Source: Hondaea fermentalgiana
Lineage: Eukaryota > Sar > Bigyra > Thraustochytrida > Thraustochytriidae
Direction of reading: 5' to 3'
Assembly (NCBI GenBank): GCA_014084085.1
Contig: NPFB01000013.1
Coordinates: forward strand, 6,687-70,686
Length of the DNA: 64,000 nucleotides
Below the pieces are notes generated by a model. That model saw only the letters and a program-made list of their open reading frames with translations. It made no database searches and was not told where the DNA came from. The first letter of the stretch is position 1; the number at the start of each line of letters is the position of its first letter. Below are positions 1 to 9,500 of this stretch, in pieces. The translations under genes and the position numbers were made by a program.

Positions 1-29
1 GGGCGGGCGGGCGGGCGGGCGGGCGGGCC
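1..29. repeat. GGGC simple repeat at window start
   Basis: About seven uninterrupted GGGC units open the window. It may mark a contig edge or a G-rich structured element; the sequence alone does not decide. Confidence 0.85.
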
Positions 30-1468
30 GAGCCCCGGCTGTCCACTCACTCACAGTCAGAGGGTCACTGGCAGCCAGCCAGTGGCCGCGGCGAGAATTT
101 CAGGCCGTCGTGATGGTTTTTCTTGTCGCCCTCCTCACGCCGCCATCCAGAGCGAGAGATTCCCTTCTCCTCCTACGTGGCCGAGCTCCAGGTCGATGCC
201 GGTCGCATCTACAGCTGCTGCGAATGACGGAGCGGTGCGGCGCGGAGCGGGTGGTCGCGGAGAGAGAGAGTCCGGGTTTGGTCGCAGCCTGTGCGGCGCG
301 CCTGGGCTTGCGTGCTTGCTTGCGTGCTTGCTTGCTTGCTTGCATTCTCTGGTGGTTTCGCGATTCTGTCTCGTCTTTGCAAGGCTGCAAAAGGCCAGAG
401 ACGCGCGCTCTTCTCGTCGCCTTGGACCGAGTTTGGTCCTGGAGTTCGAGTTCAAGCTCAAGCTCAAGCTCAAGCTCAAGTCGAAGTCTCGAGCCGCACT
501 CGCTTGCTCTCTCGCGCGAGTCCAGGCAGGCAGGCAGACAGGCACGCAGGCAAGCAAGCCAGCCAGCAAACCCAGAATCCAGACGCGGCTCCGGGCGCGA
601 GAGGCGCAGCGCGGCGGGCACCCGCGCGAGGCAGAGCAGGCGCAGCGGCAGGCGGGAGCAGGAGCGGAGGCGCGGCCGTGCCGAGAAACGGAAGGAAGGG
701 AAGCGGAGCTGATTGATCGAAACAGGCAGGTCGAAAAAAGAAAGCAAAGCAGAGCAAAGCAAAGCAAAGCAAAGCCCGAACGGCGCGGCGCAGACGCGAG
801 GACCAGAGCGCGGCGACGGAGAGCGCGGGCGCGAGAGCGAGCGCGGCGCGCGAGAGCGACGTGCTCGCGAAGAGCGGAGCAGGAGCGAGGAGGAGAGCAG
901 CGAGGCGGTGGCAGGCGGGCAGGCAGGCAGCAGCTTTCAAAGAGGCAGGCGCCGCTGCTGGCTGCTGGAACTGACCTCGAGGGCGACCGCGTCCACGACC
1001 ACGACGCTCACCGGCGCGAAGCAGCACGCCGGCGAGGACTGCGCGTACGCGCGGACGCGCGAGCGCGAGCGCACCAGCGACCGCGTGCGCGAAGCAAGAG
1101 CAAGAGCTAGAGCAAGAGCAAGCAGAGGAGCGAAGGCAGAAGCGGAAAGCAGGGAGGCGGAGAGCGGGACGCGGCCCGCCATAGTAGTACTTCTGGCCGG
1201 CGACCGGGGACTGACTGACGCAGCGGAGCGGAGAGGGCTCGGACTCTCGCGCCCGGGCGAGGGAGGCGGGGCGGGCGAGCCGCGCTGCGCTGCGCTGCGC
1301 TACGTCGCGCTGCGTGGTCTCGTCTCGGCGAGCGCTTGAGCTCGAGCTCGAGCTCTGGCCCTGGCTAGAGCGCTCGGCCTTGGTATTGCGCAAGGCGCAC
1401 GGCCGTTGAAGGCAAAGAAGAAGACGCAAAGACTGAAAGGAAGGAAGGAAGGAAGGGAGGAGCAGAGC
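1..1468. other. Gene-free, simple-repeat-rich GC-rich region
   Basis: No convincing gene is seen here. The stretch is a chain of short tandem repeats: GGGC units at 1-29, TGCT/TGCG-type units near 305-345, AAGCTC hexamers near 450-481, GGCA units near 524-560, AAAGC units near 738-775, TGCGC units near 1281-1305, GAGCTC units near 1338-1356 and GGAA units near 1437-1456. Open frames exist on both strands, but their products are Arg/Ala/Ser-rich low-complexity strings that follow the repeats. The last part is probably the promoter and 5' UTR of the gene starting at 1469. Confidence 0.7.
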
Positions 1469-2830
1469 ATGGGTGGCGAACTGTCCAAGTGCTGCTCGAA
1501 TCGTGCCGATGGCGGCGACCGGCCCTTCTCCTCGTCCACCCACATAAGGATGGAAAGGTATCGCAGACCGCAGCAGCAAAGCGAACTCCTCCTCGCGAGG
1601 GAGACCGCCATCTCCGGGGCAGAAGCGAGGTTTACGACGATCTCGAGCTCCCCACAAACCCCAGACCACCTTCCCTGGAGCGTCCAGCAAGAAACACAAA
1701 AGGTCGTGGCCAATGAGTCTCCCTATGCGTACGGAAATTCCAGCGATGGGACCCCCCCTATCTCATTGCCCCGATCCATTCCTCGACCGTCGCCGTCGAG
1801 CCTTGCTCGCTCCTGCAGTGCAAACACAGCCGTCACTGATCCACTCGGGTACGCGCGTCAACGCGTAGCAGAAAAACCAGTCGCGCCCTTTGCGCCAAAT
1901 CACGCAACCTCTTCAGCCGTCGGTATCCCCGTCACCAAAAGATTGTCGCCGCGCACTGGCAACCGACAAGATTCCTCTCCAGGCACTGTGGCTACACGCG
2001 ACGCTTCGTCAATCAACAAAAACACCATGCGTGACGACGAGGACCTTCCGCTGACTCCACCGGCTCTGCGCCGTCTGCGCTCCGCGGAGCCGCCAACAAC
2101 CGCTTCGCTCTCTTCGACACATCCACCGAGCTACACGGCGAGCCCTGGGTCCTTTGACGATGGTATCGCTTCGCAGCGCAGAACGCCTCGTCTCGATGCC
2201 TTTGTCCGGGACGCAACAGCCATGCACCGCACCTCGGCCATGGCCAACCTTGCCGAAGTCGATGACATGGATGACATGGAAGACGACGAGACGGGTGGTC
2301 CTCACGAAGACGACGGATACATTGCCGCACAGTTCACGCCCGCACAGGTCCCGTCCACCGCTGGTGATGGGCTCATTCCCGTGGCGCGAAGGGACTCGAC
2401 GCAAAGCCGCGCCTCCTCCATTGGAGCTGGCGAACTTGCAGACGATGAGGATGCCGGCGACAGCTTCGAGCAGGACCTGCAACCGGTACCCGTCGCAAAC
2501 CCAAGGGGCCAGGGCGAACTTAGATCCGCTCTTCGTGGCGAGACCCCGGCGGTCCCTCGCGTCCAGCTTGTCAGGCCTGTCAAGCCACGTTTGACGCATG
2601 CTCGCCGCACCAACGCGAATTCTCTCCGTGCCGCCGACGCCCGTAGCCGCCGCAAGGGCCCTAGCGGACGCCAACATCGCACGCGCACATCGCATCGCGA
2701 CCGTCAGCAACAGCAACAACAAAACACATGGGATCTCATCCCTCTTGACCCTTCGCCTGTACCGGCCTCGGTCATCGCCGCAGAGGAGTCACTTCGCCGA
2801 AAATGGAATGCTGCAACACTCATGTGCTAA
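1469..2830 (+). CDS. Unrecognised Ser/Pro-rich protein with N-terminal dual-lipidation motif
   Basis: The frame is open from 1406, but the first residues from there are a Lys/Arg translation of GGAA repeats. I therefore choose the ATG at 1469, which gives 453 residues beginning MGGELSKCC. Gly2, Ser6 and Lys7 fit the N-myristoyltransferase consensus, and Cys8-Cys9 are typical palmitoylation sites, so attachment to the inner face of a membrane is inferred. The rest is mostly disordered: Ser/Pro/Arg-rich to about residue 240, an acidic Asp/Met/Glu patch near 270, Ser/Arg-rich possible phosphorylation segments near 310, a basic stretch and a Gln run near 415. No domain is recognised. The TAA stop is at 2828-2830. 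It could be a signalling adaptor, but no function is assigned. Confidence 0.7.
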   Translation: MGGELSKCCSNRADGGDRPFSSSTHIRMERYRRPQQQSELLLARETAISGAEARFTTISSSPQTPDHLPWSVQQETQKVVANESPYAYGNSSDGTPPISLPRSIPRPSPSSLARSCSANTAVTDPLGYARQRVAEKPVAPFAPNHATSSAVGIPVTKRLSPRTGNRQDSSPGTVATRDASSINKNTMRDDEDLPLTPPALRRLRSAEPPTTASLSSTHPPSYTASPGSFDDGIASQRRTPRLDAFVRDATAMHRTSAMANLAEVDDMDDMEDDETGGPHEDDGYIAAQFTPAQVPSTAGDGLIPVARRDSTQSRASSIGAGELADDEDAGDSFEQDLQPVPVANPRGQGELRSALRGETPAVPRVQLVRPVKPRLTHARRTNANSLRAADARSRRKGPSGRQHRTRTSHRDRQQQQQQNTWDLIPLDPSPVPASVIAAEESLRRKWNAATLMC

Positions 2831-3847
2831 GTGAACAAATACCCGCACCACGCACCCACAAACATACTTTTATTTCCCTCCGCCCCTGAAACTAAAGCTA
2901 AAATCGAATCGAATCGAATCGAATCGACTCACAAACGTAAGCTATTATTTATTCTGCTCTGAATGCCTGCCACGCAACGATACATTCGCGAATATGATCC
3001 GAAGCCCGCACAGAAAAAGCGAAATCTTTAAAGAGGTGGCCCATTCGAGTCACACGAGCTATTGCCCAAAAAATTACCCGACATTTTGCTCTTTCGACCC
3101 GTCCAAGCACCATCGAAACATTCCCGCGCGACTCCAAAATTTCTCTTTGCAGGCTTCCCTCCGAGAGGACAGTCTTTCCAGAGTTTGAACCCCTGCGGAG
3201 TCGATTTGGTCGAAATTTGGGAGGGAATCGGTGTGGCGCTTGCAGCCAGGATTTTTTTTATAGAAAAAATGAGAGCGCAAAACTCGAGCACAAAAGATGA
3301 AGCGCGGTCGAGCGACCAGGTCGAGAGCGAGGCGAGAGCGGGAGCGAGGCGAGAGCGAGAGCGAGAGCGCGGAGCTGGAGAGGAGCCGGAGCTGAGAAGG
3401 GGGAGAAACGCGCGATGCCGAGGCGCCGGGCTCGCGGGGTCGGTCGGCCGATCGAGAAGGTGGTTGATCTCCGCGCGAAGATGCCTCGCTGCCTGTGCGG
3501 CCTTCGTGACACGAAAGAGAGGACCGCGGGACTCGCTGCACGCGCGCGGTGCGCAGTGACACGGAAAGGATGAGCGACTCGCAGGCGGTGACATGGAAAG
3601 CACACAGGGCATGGGTTAACTCTCCTTCAGCTTTTCCCCCTTCAGCAAGTCGAGAACGCTACGCGGAGTGGAAAAGGCAGGTAGGCGCCAGCGCCAGCAG
3701 CAGCGGGCACCAGCGCTCGGGAAGCAAAATCGAAACCCTGAAAAGCAAAAATCCTCGGGGAGAAAGCAGACGAGCAAGACAAGCAAGACAAGCAAGACGA
3801 GCACGACAAGCAAGACGAGCACGCGAAGCGTGACGTCCAAGCTGAAG
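2831..3847. other. Intergenic region with short tandem repeats
   Basis: Nothing convincing is coded here. It holds the 3' region of the upstream gene, a short ATCGA/AATCG tandem run near 2904-2926, a purine-rich GAGC/GAGA run near 3305-3370, and an AAGACAAGC-type repeat near 3771-3825. The last repeat lies in an open frame with the next gene and would add a Ser/Thr/Lys string if an upstream ATG at 3668 were used. I treat it as 5' UTR. Confidence 0.6.
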
Positions 3848-5467
3848 ATGTTGAGCAGGGTGAACATGGTCGCCCTCTGCAAGAGCGTAGCAGCGATGTG
3901 CGCCAACCCCAAGGTGCCAGCCATTGTGCAAGCGGGCTTTGAAGTGATGAAGGATACGGAGAGTAAGGCCATGGCTGAGATCCAGAAGATCATCGAGGAC
4001 GCCCCCAACGTCGTCGCTGGCAAAGCAGAGGAGTTTCGTGCCGTGCTGACGCAGAACTTTGACGCCGTGGCAGACAAAGTTGCCGTCTTTGTGGAAGCCT
4101 GCAACAGTGCCGATCACGCTACCATTGGAATCGCCGGCGCAGCTCTCATCACCACGGTGATCCTCCTTGGCATGTCGCGCCGTCGTGGTCGCAAGCGCGC
4201 TTCATCCAACATTGCCGGCCTCGTCGAGGACGTCAAGGACGTCACCATGGAGACCGAGGTGCAAGAGATCGAAATCCCGGCGGAGAACTCGGCTGCGGGC
4301 CAGGCTAAGGAGGAGGGTCAGGCCAATGGCGAAAATGCTGCGGACAATACCGAGGACAAAATGATGGATGACGACAAGGCTGAGGCCCAGGACAAGGCCC
4401 AGGACAAGGACGACAAGGCTGAGGTTAAGCCTGAGAACAAGGTTGCGGACCAGGCGAAGGCCCAGGACAAGGACGACAAGGCTGAGGTTAAGCCTGAGAA
4501 CAAGGTTGCGGACCAGGCGAAGGCCCAGGACAAGGACGACAAGGCTGAGGTTAAGCCTGAGAACAAGGTTGCGGACCAGGCGAAGGCCCAGGACAAGGAC
4601 GACAAGGCTGAGGTTAAGCCTGAGAACAAGGTTGCGGACCAGGCCAAGGACGAGGCCAAGGACGCGGAGAAGACGTTGGACTCGGCTGCGAACCAGGCCG
4701 AGGACGACAAGGCCGAGGACGACAAGGCCGCGGACGACAAGGCCGAGGACGACAAGGCCGAGGACGACAAGGCCGAGGACGACAAGGCCGAGGACGACAA
4801 GGCCGAGGACGACAAGGCCGAGGACGACAAGGCCGAGGACGACAAGGCCGAGGACAAGGCCAAAGCTCTGGCCAAGGATGACAAGGCTGAGGACTCGGCT
4901 GCGGACCAGGCCAAGGACGAGTACAAGGATGAGGGCAAGACCGTGGAGGAGGACAAGGAGATGAAGGAATACGCGATCATGGGCCACCACACGGGCGAGC
5001 TGGACGATTCCCAGTCGACTGGGGCTGATGTTCCGAACGAAATGGCTTCCATCTCCCCGGCTGACAAGAAGAAGAAGAAATCCGAGACGACGTGGAAGAG
5101 CCATGGCACCGACCGCGAGCTTCCGGTTCAGCAGGCTGTGCAGCCTTCGCGCTCAACCAAGACCAATACCTCCCGCCGCGATGTTCCGGCGTGTCGACCC
5201 TCGAAGTCGACCAAGCATGGCCGCACGGGTTCGAAGCCGAAGCGCGCCAAGTATGAAAGTCTTTCGGAGCGCAAGTCGCAGCCTTTCACCACGCGCAGCT
5301 CTCAGAGGACTTCTGACCGTTACGGCAGTAACAAGGAGATCCCTCATGATTACGTCAAGCGCTCCCGCGAGACGGAGAGCAAGACCCCCGAGGACATCCT
5401 TGAGGACACCCAAACGCAGCGCCGTTGCGCGAGCAAGAACGAGACCGACGTTATCGAGCTCGATTAA
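3848..5467 (+). CDS. Single-TM protein with long charged repeat tail, unrecognised
   Basis: The start is set at the ATG at 3848 (539 residues); an in-frame ATG at 3668 would add 60 repeat-derived residues. Residues 1-88 look helical and amphipathic. A hydrophobic segment, IGIAGAALITTVILLG, follows at about 92-108 and is then closed by Arg/Lys (RRRGRKR), so one membrane helix is likely, with the tail on the cytosolic side by the positive-inside rule. The tail has four identical 21-residue repeats (residues about 184-267), ten AEDDK-type pentapeptides (about 284-333), and a basic Ser/Thr/Lys/Arg-rich end. No catalytic motif is visible. A membrane-tethered scaffold, or a protein coating an organelle or lipid droplet, is only a guess. 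The stop is TAA at 5465-5467. Confidence 0.72.
   Translation: MLSRVNMVALCKSVAAMCANPKVPAIVQAGFEVMKDTESKAMAEIQKIIEDAPNVVAGKAEEFRAVLTQNFDAVADKVAVFVEACNSADHATIGIAGAALITTVILLGMSRRRGRKRASSNIAGLVEDVKDVTMETEVQEIEIPAENSAAGQAKEEGQANGENAADNTEDKMMDDDKAEAQDKAQDKDDKAEVKPENKVADQAKAQDKDDKAEVKPENKVADQAKAQDKDDKAEVKPENKVADQAKAQDKDDKAEVKPENKVADQAKDEAKDAEKTLDSAANQAEDDKAEDDKAADDKAEDDKAEDDKAEDDKAEDDKAEDDKAEDDKAEDDKAEDKAKALAKDDKAEDSAADQAKDEYKDEGKTVEEDKEMKEYAIMGHHTGELDDSQSTGADVPNEMASISPADKKKKKSETTWKSHGTDRELPVQQAVQPSRSTKTNTSRRDVPACRPSKSTKHGRTGSKPKRAKYESLSERKSQPFTTRSSQRTSDRYGSNKEIPHDYVKRSRETESKTPEDILEDTQTQRRCASKNETDVIELD
4397..4648 (+). repeat. Four tandem 63-bp coding repeats
   Basis: Copies lie at 4397-4459, 4460-4522, 4523-4585 and 4586-4648. 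I see only one base change (G to C at 4645, silent) among them. Each encodes 21 residues with the core KAEVKPENKVADQAK. The near identity at the DNA level indicates recent expansion or homogenisation. Confidence 0.95.
4697..4858 (+). repeat. Tandem 15-bp coding repeat (AEDDK)
   Basis: Ten in-phase units of GCCGAGGACGACAAG type run from 4697 to 4846; the third carries a Glu-to-Ala change. A shortened AEDK unit follows at 4847-4858. The product is a long alternating acidic/basic stretch, likely a stable charged helix or disordered spacer. Confidence 0.95.
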
Positions 5468-5821
5468 TAAGTCACGCCCAAATTCTTTGACACTGGACGC
5501 ACCTACAAGCACAGAGGGCTTGGTGAAGGAAAGACGGCCCCATTGTGGTTAAGTCATTCCCTTCATTGATCCCCCGGGTGATGGGTCCCTCCAGTCGAAC
5601 AAATCGTATATAAAGAGAATGAATCAATCCATGTCACTCACAATCAACCAAATCCAAGATCCCAAAGCTTGCAAATGTACAGAAAGAGCTTTGTGCTACT
5701 GTCGGCTCTCGTGACGGCGAAACGGGAGTTCTGGGCGGAGGGAGTTGCTGCCCGTGACAAAAGTCGCAAATCGCCGCCATGTGGGAGGACGCGAGGACGC
5801 CCCGGCAGCCACCGCAGCCGA
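5468..5821. other. Intergenic region
   Basis: This holds the 3' region of the preceding gene and the sequence in front of the HECT relic. I see no upstream part of a HECT domain (no N-lobe motifs) in any frame here. Confidence 0.5.
5607..5614 (+). promoter_or_regulatory. TATA-box-like sequence
   Basis: TATATAAA lies about 200 bp upstream of the HECT relic and about 140 bp after the preceding stop codon. It may be a chance AT-rich stretch in a 3' region; no real downstream gene supports it. Confidence 0.2.
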
Positions 5822-6186
5822 CGATGCTGCGGGGTCGCTCATGTTGTCGCTACCCGGCCGCTGAGATTCGGGCCGGCTGCGTGTATTAAGGGGGATTTGA
5901 CGCCAACAGCCCCGCCGTGCCCTGGTTTTGGACGCTCTTTCGCAACATGGACGCCGCCGATCAGGCGCTGCTATTGCGCTTCGCGACGGGAACTTCCTAG
6001 GTGCCATTGGACGGCTTCACGCCGTCCTTCAACCTCACGTTGAACGACCAACTCGACAGACATGCCCTCTGCAAGGCGCACGCCTGCTTCAAACAGGTCG
6101 TCCTCCCGGACTACGCGATCGAGGCCGTGCTCCGCGACAAGGTGCTTTTTGCCATTCGCAACACCGACGGCTTCTTGCTGGGCTGA
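5822..6186 (+). pseudogene. Truncated HECT-type E3 ubiquitin ligase C-lobe, broken
   Basis: Conceptual translation resembles the last ~120 residues of HECT ligases. From 5825, CCGVAHV recalls the CG..xVD motif. From 5893, GFDANSPAVPWFW is followed by LLLRFATGTS and, from 6001, VPLDGF. The catalytic-Cys segment AHACFKQVVLPDY has its Cys codon at 6085-6087, and the end AIRNTDGFLLG is a typical HECT C-terminus. Two lesions are visible: a frame change at the G run 5890-5894 (one base short) and an in-frame TAG at 5998-6000 where the family has Lys or Arg. The N-lobe, which binds E2, is absent upstream, so the fragment could not be an active ligase. It is a relic of a duplicated or retroposed 3' end; a sequencing error could explain one lesion but not the truncation. 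Confidence 0.75.
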
Positions 6187-6585
6187 TGCACACTGACGAA
6201 AGGTCGGGCATGGGACGATGGGACCAACTTAGCCGCAAATCCGGACTTCATGACTACGTAAGACCCTCTTACAGCAGTTTTTGCTAACCAACACAGAGAA
6301 TGCGTTGCGCGCGGAGAATCTGTTTTGCCGGGTTCATTGTCGCAGATCCCCCATACCATGAAGGCCCGCCCGCCAAGCGCCACGACGGGCCGCGCGAACG
6401 ATGAGGGTGCAGGAACAGTCACGGCACGTCCGCAAAAGGCGGGCCAGATCGCAAGAATAAAGGATTTTCGGACCGGCCCGCCGTGTCTCTCGAAAAGAGT
6501 TTCTTTCACCTTGGCTCTCTTGTGCGTAATCGGTGACAGAAAACAAACAATCTCCACACCAGTCAATCTGTCTTCTTTTTACCAT
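6187..6585. other. Intergenic region between HECT relic and dynein 3' end
   Basis: No gene is seen. On the minus strand this is the 3' UTR side of the dynein gene. A 151-codon minus-strand frame here overlaps the HECT relic antisense and has no recognisable domain. Confidence 0.5.
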
Positions 6586-9500
6586 TTAGTCATTCAAGTT
6601 ACACAACATCGCCACGCCGCGCCAGATCCAAAAGTGAGGGTCAGCCTCGGTCGGCAGGTAAATCGGGAGCACAAAGTTCGTCGACATGCCCGTCGTCGAA
6701 AGCGCACCCGCCCGCGTGCTCGTCTTGTACACAGGACAGGCGTACAGCGCAGGGTCCGGCTTGAAATCTTCCACGGGCAAAAAGTGGATCGGGCGCATGG
6801 ATGAGTACATTTCGCCTGGACCCGAATCCTGAATTGCATGCGACGCAACATCCCAACGCGCGCCCTCCATGTGCAAACCACTCACCACAACACCATTGCT
6901 CGGACGCTCCACAATTTCTTCCTCTTCGCATCGAAAAACGCTAAAGTCAAAGGAAAGCGAGTTGATTGCAACCTTGTGTTTGCGCGCGTGCGTCTGCAGA
7001 ATACCCGTCATAAAACCTTGAGGAAAGAAAAATGCAGGAAGTGGAAACACTACCGGTTCGCCATGACGCAGCCACTCCCGCAAAAATGCCACGCGCGTCT
7101 GCAAATCCTCAAACCACGATGACAGCGGCCGCAAAGAAGGGTAGGCCACTTGCGCCCACAAAGCAGGCACCGCATTATTCAAAAAGCTCGTGTACATTTT
7201 GTCCAAGTCGCTTGACATCACCACAAAGCCCTTGATCGCACGCACGAGCTCCTGCATCGACGAAGAAAGCCGCTCTAGCAAATTGTTAAACTTGGCAATC
7301 TCCTGCTGCAAAAATGTCGCCAATGGATCGTACAGTCCGGTCTCCTCATTCATCACAAAGGTCCGCGGGCCCGCTTCAGTCTCCACATCCAAGATCTCGG
7401 GCAAACTTTCTTGCATCTTTAGTGCAAGCGCCTCGACAATCTCGTCCGGTGTACTGCCCGACCCGGACCCGCTTGCGCGCGGCTCAATCGAAATCACGGC
7501 CCCTACCATCGTCGTGCTCTCCTTCAACTCGAACGTCGTGTTCGCATTGTCGTGCATGCCAAAGACCTCCGGATCCTCAATGTCTGGCAAACCCGTCACA
7601 TACGACCGGTACCCGGCCATGTCCGTGTCTGAGGGCGCATAGTATCGCCCCGATCGCGAAAACGTATATCCGTCTTCCAAGATCCCCGGCGTGTAGAACC
7701 GACCGAGAATGCTCAGCAAACATCGCCGGTCCCAGTCGTCCGTCACGCGACCTCCGTAGTTGATCTGACCCGTCACATATCGCAGTGCGTCCCAGGGAAT
7801 CTCGTCCTGCTCGTTTAAGAAACGAGCCAACCCTTGCGTCGAACACTCGAGGTCCGAGTCATCAAAGTCGTAGCGAATGTTCCACCCGAGAGGGCCAAAC
7901 TTGCGTCGCTCCTGAATGACGCCGTGGAAAAAGCAAAGCCCAAACAAAAGCTTGCGAAAGTCTTCAGGTCGAGCGGGACAGCTGTCTAGGACGTCTTCCT
8001 GAAGGACCGTGTCGAAAGAGCGGAAAATGTTGGCACGAAGACCCTTTGGCGGCTCGTTCGTCAACTTGAGTCCGTTTTGCAGCACGCTAACGGGAAAATA
8101 TGGTGCCGGAAAAGACGTCAGGAATAAACGAAAGTCCTGGTGAATCATGTCGCCCGAGATGCGTCGCGGGCCACCGCCCGCGCCGCCACCGCCGCCGGTC
8201 GCGGCCATTTCACCATCCTCGCCATTAAGATTTGCCTCCGTGGCTTCTCGCTTCGCGGGCTCGTTGAAACCGGCAATGATCTCCTCCAGCGTGGGCATCC
8301 ACGACTTGGCCAAATGACAATTCTGCAACAGTACCCAGTCACCTGTGCGCGTGGCGTTGGCAATCAGGGTCTCCGCCTTGGCGCCCTGGCCTTGGCCCAG
8401 CGAAATGACGTGAAGACGTTCCGTGTAGCCGCACTTGTCCGCAAAGCGAAGCAAAATACTGGTCGGGTCTGCACCCTGCGACAGCACAAAGATGCAAGGC
8501 GTCTTCTGATCCATGTCGGCGCTAATGTCTTCCATAGAGGTGCCTGGGCTGTGCACAAATGAGGCGCCGAGCTCGGCGTGCACAAAATGACGAATTGAAA
8601 ACACAGTTTTCTCTTCCCGGAAACTTTTTACCACCAAAAGCTTGTGAAAACTGCTCAAGCCTCGGGGTGCCGGAGCTGCATCCGATGCTTCCGAAGAAGT
8701 CGCCTCAATCTCGTCCGACGCTACATCTTCCACGAACGTCGGGCAAAACTCGTCAAGAGGAAGATCTTCGTCTTGAGGACAATCGCTCGCTGCCCACGCA
8801 GCCCACGAGGAATCCCAGTGGTCCAAAATGTACGTGTGCAGGCCGCCAAAGATTGCAGGCTGCGCTTCACTGAGCACCGCCAAGGTTTGGTAAGCAACCA
8901 AAGGATAGCGATCGGGGAGCCCCCCCGCCGGCTCCTTTGCCACGGACGGGTTGGCACTTACCAAGGCCGCCGGGCCGCGTAGAAAGAGCGTCCACTCCAG
9001 GTCAGAAATTCGTTTTGTCTCAAAACGCATGATGCGCACCGTGATGAGAAAGGCAAAGAGCAACTTGTGCGTCTCGAAGAGCCCGCGACAAATGTTCTTA
9101 AAGACGAACTCATTCTGGTATGTCATGATATTCTTGAGACGCGTTTTCGGATCCATACTGGGCGCGCTGTCATCAATACTTCGCGAGAATAGCTTTTGAA
9201 AGTACTCGAGGCTGTATGCGTACATGGAGTCAATTTGAGCGAGGTCTGCAACCACAAAGTACAAAATACTCCCGCGACGCGCCACTGCCCGATAGCTGTT
9301 GCGCATGCGATTAACCTCTGCGTTGGTCTTTTCCGACTCGGCAACACGCTCCGAAATTATCGCAGACGTAGTCTTCGAATCCGCAAGCGTATTGATCAGC
9401 TCTTCATCATCGAGTATATCGCCCTTTGACTCAGAGAGCATACGCAGGATCTTACTTTCAATGTCCTTGAGCTGCTTCTGGTCCGCAGCCATGCTCATGA

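Noticed and set aside
82..1699. Several 200-400-residue frames on both strands in the first 1.7 kb
   Set aside because: They are Arg/Ala/Ser/Leu low complexity produced by tandem repeats with high GC; no domain and no agreement between frames.
3028..3612. Overlapping plus and minus frames of 110-195 residues
   Set aside because: No domain, purine-rich composition, and both strands equally open; typical of GC-rich intergenic DNA.
4202..5109. Two long minus-strand frames and a shifted plus-strand frame over the charged-repeat gene
   Set aside because: Their products (Leu/Val-Gly-Leu, Ala/Leu/Ser and Arg/Thr strings) are mirror images of the 63-bp and 15-bp repeats.
5866..6000. Stop-codon reassignment as an explanation for in-frame TAA/TAG in the HECT relic
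   Set aside because: Other genes here end in TAA, TAG and TGA at sensible positions, and the relic also has a frameshift and lacks its N-lobe.
5669..6043. 124-residue plus-strand frame with a hydrophobic start
   Set aside because: Its middle part is one frame of the HECT relic; it leaves the family match at the G-run frameshift, so it is not a separate gene.
6111..6566. 151-residue minus-strand frame
   Set aside because: It overlaps the HECT relic antisense, and the HECT reading has recognisable family motifs while this has none.
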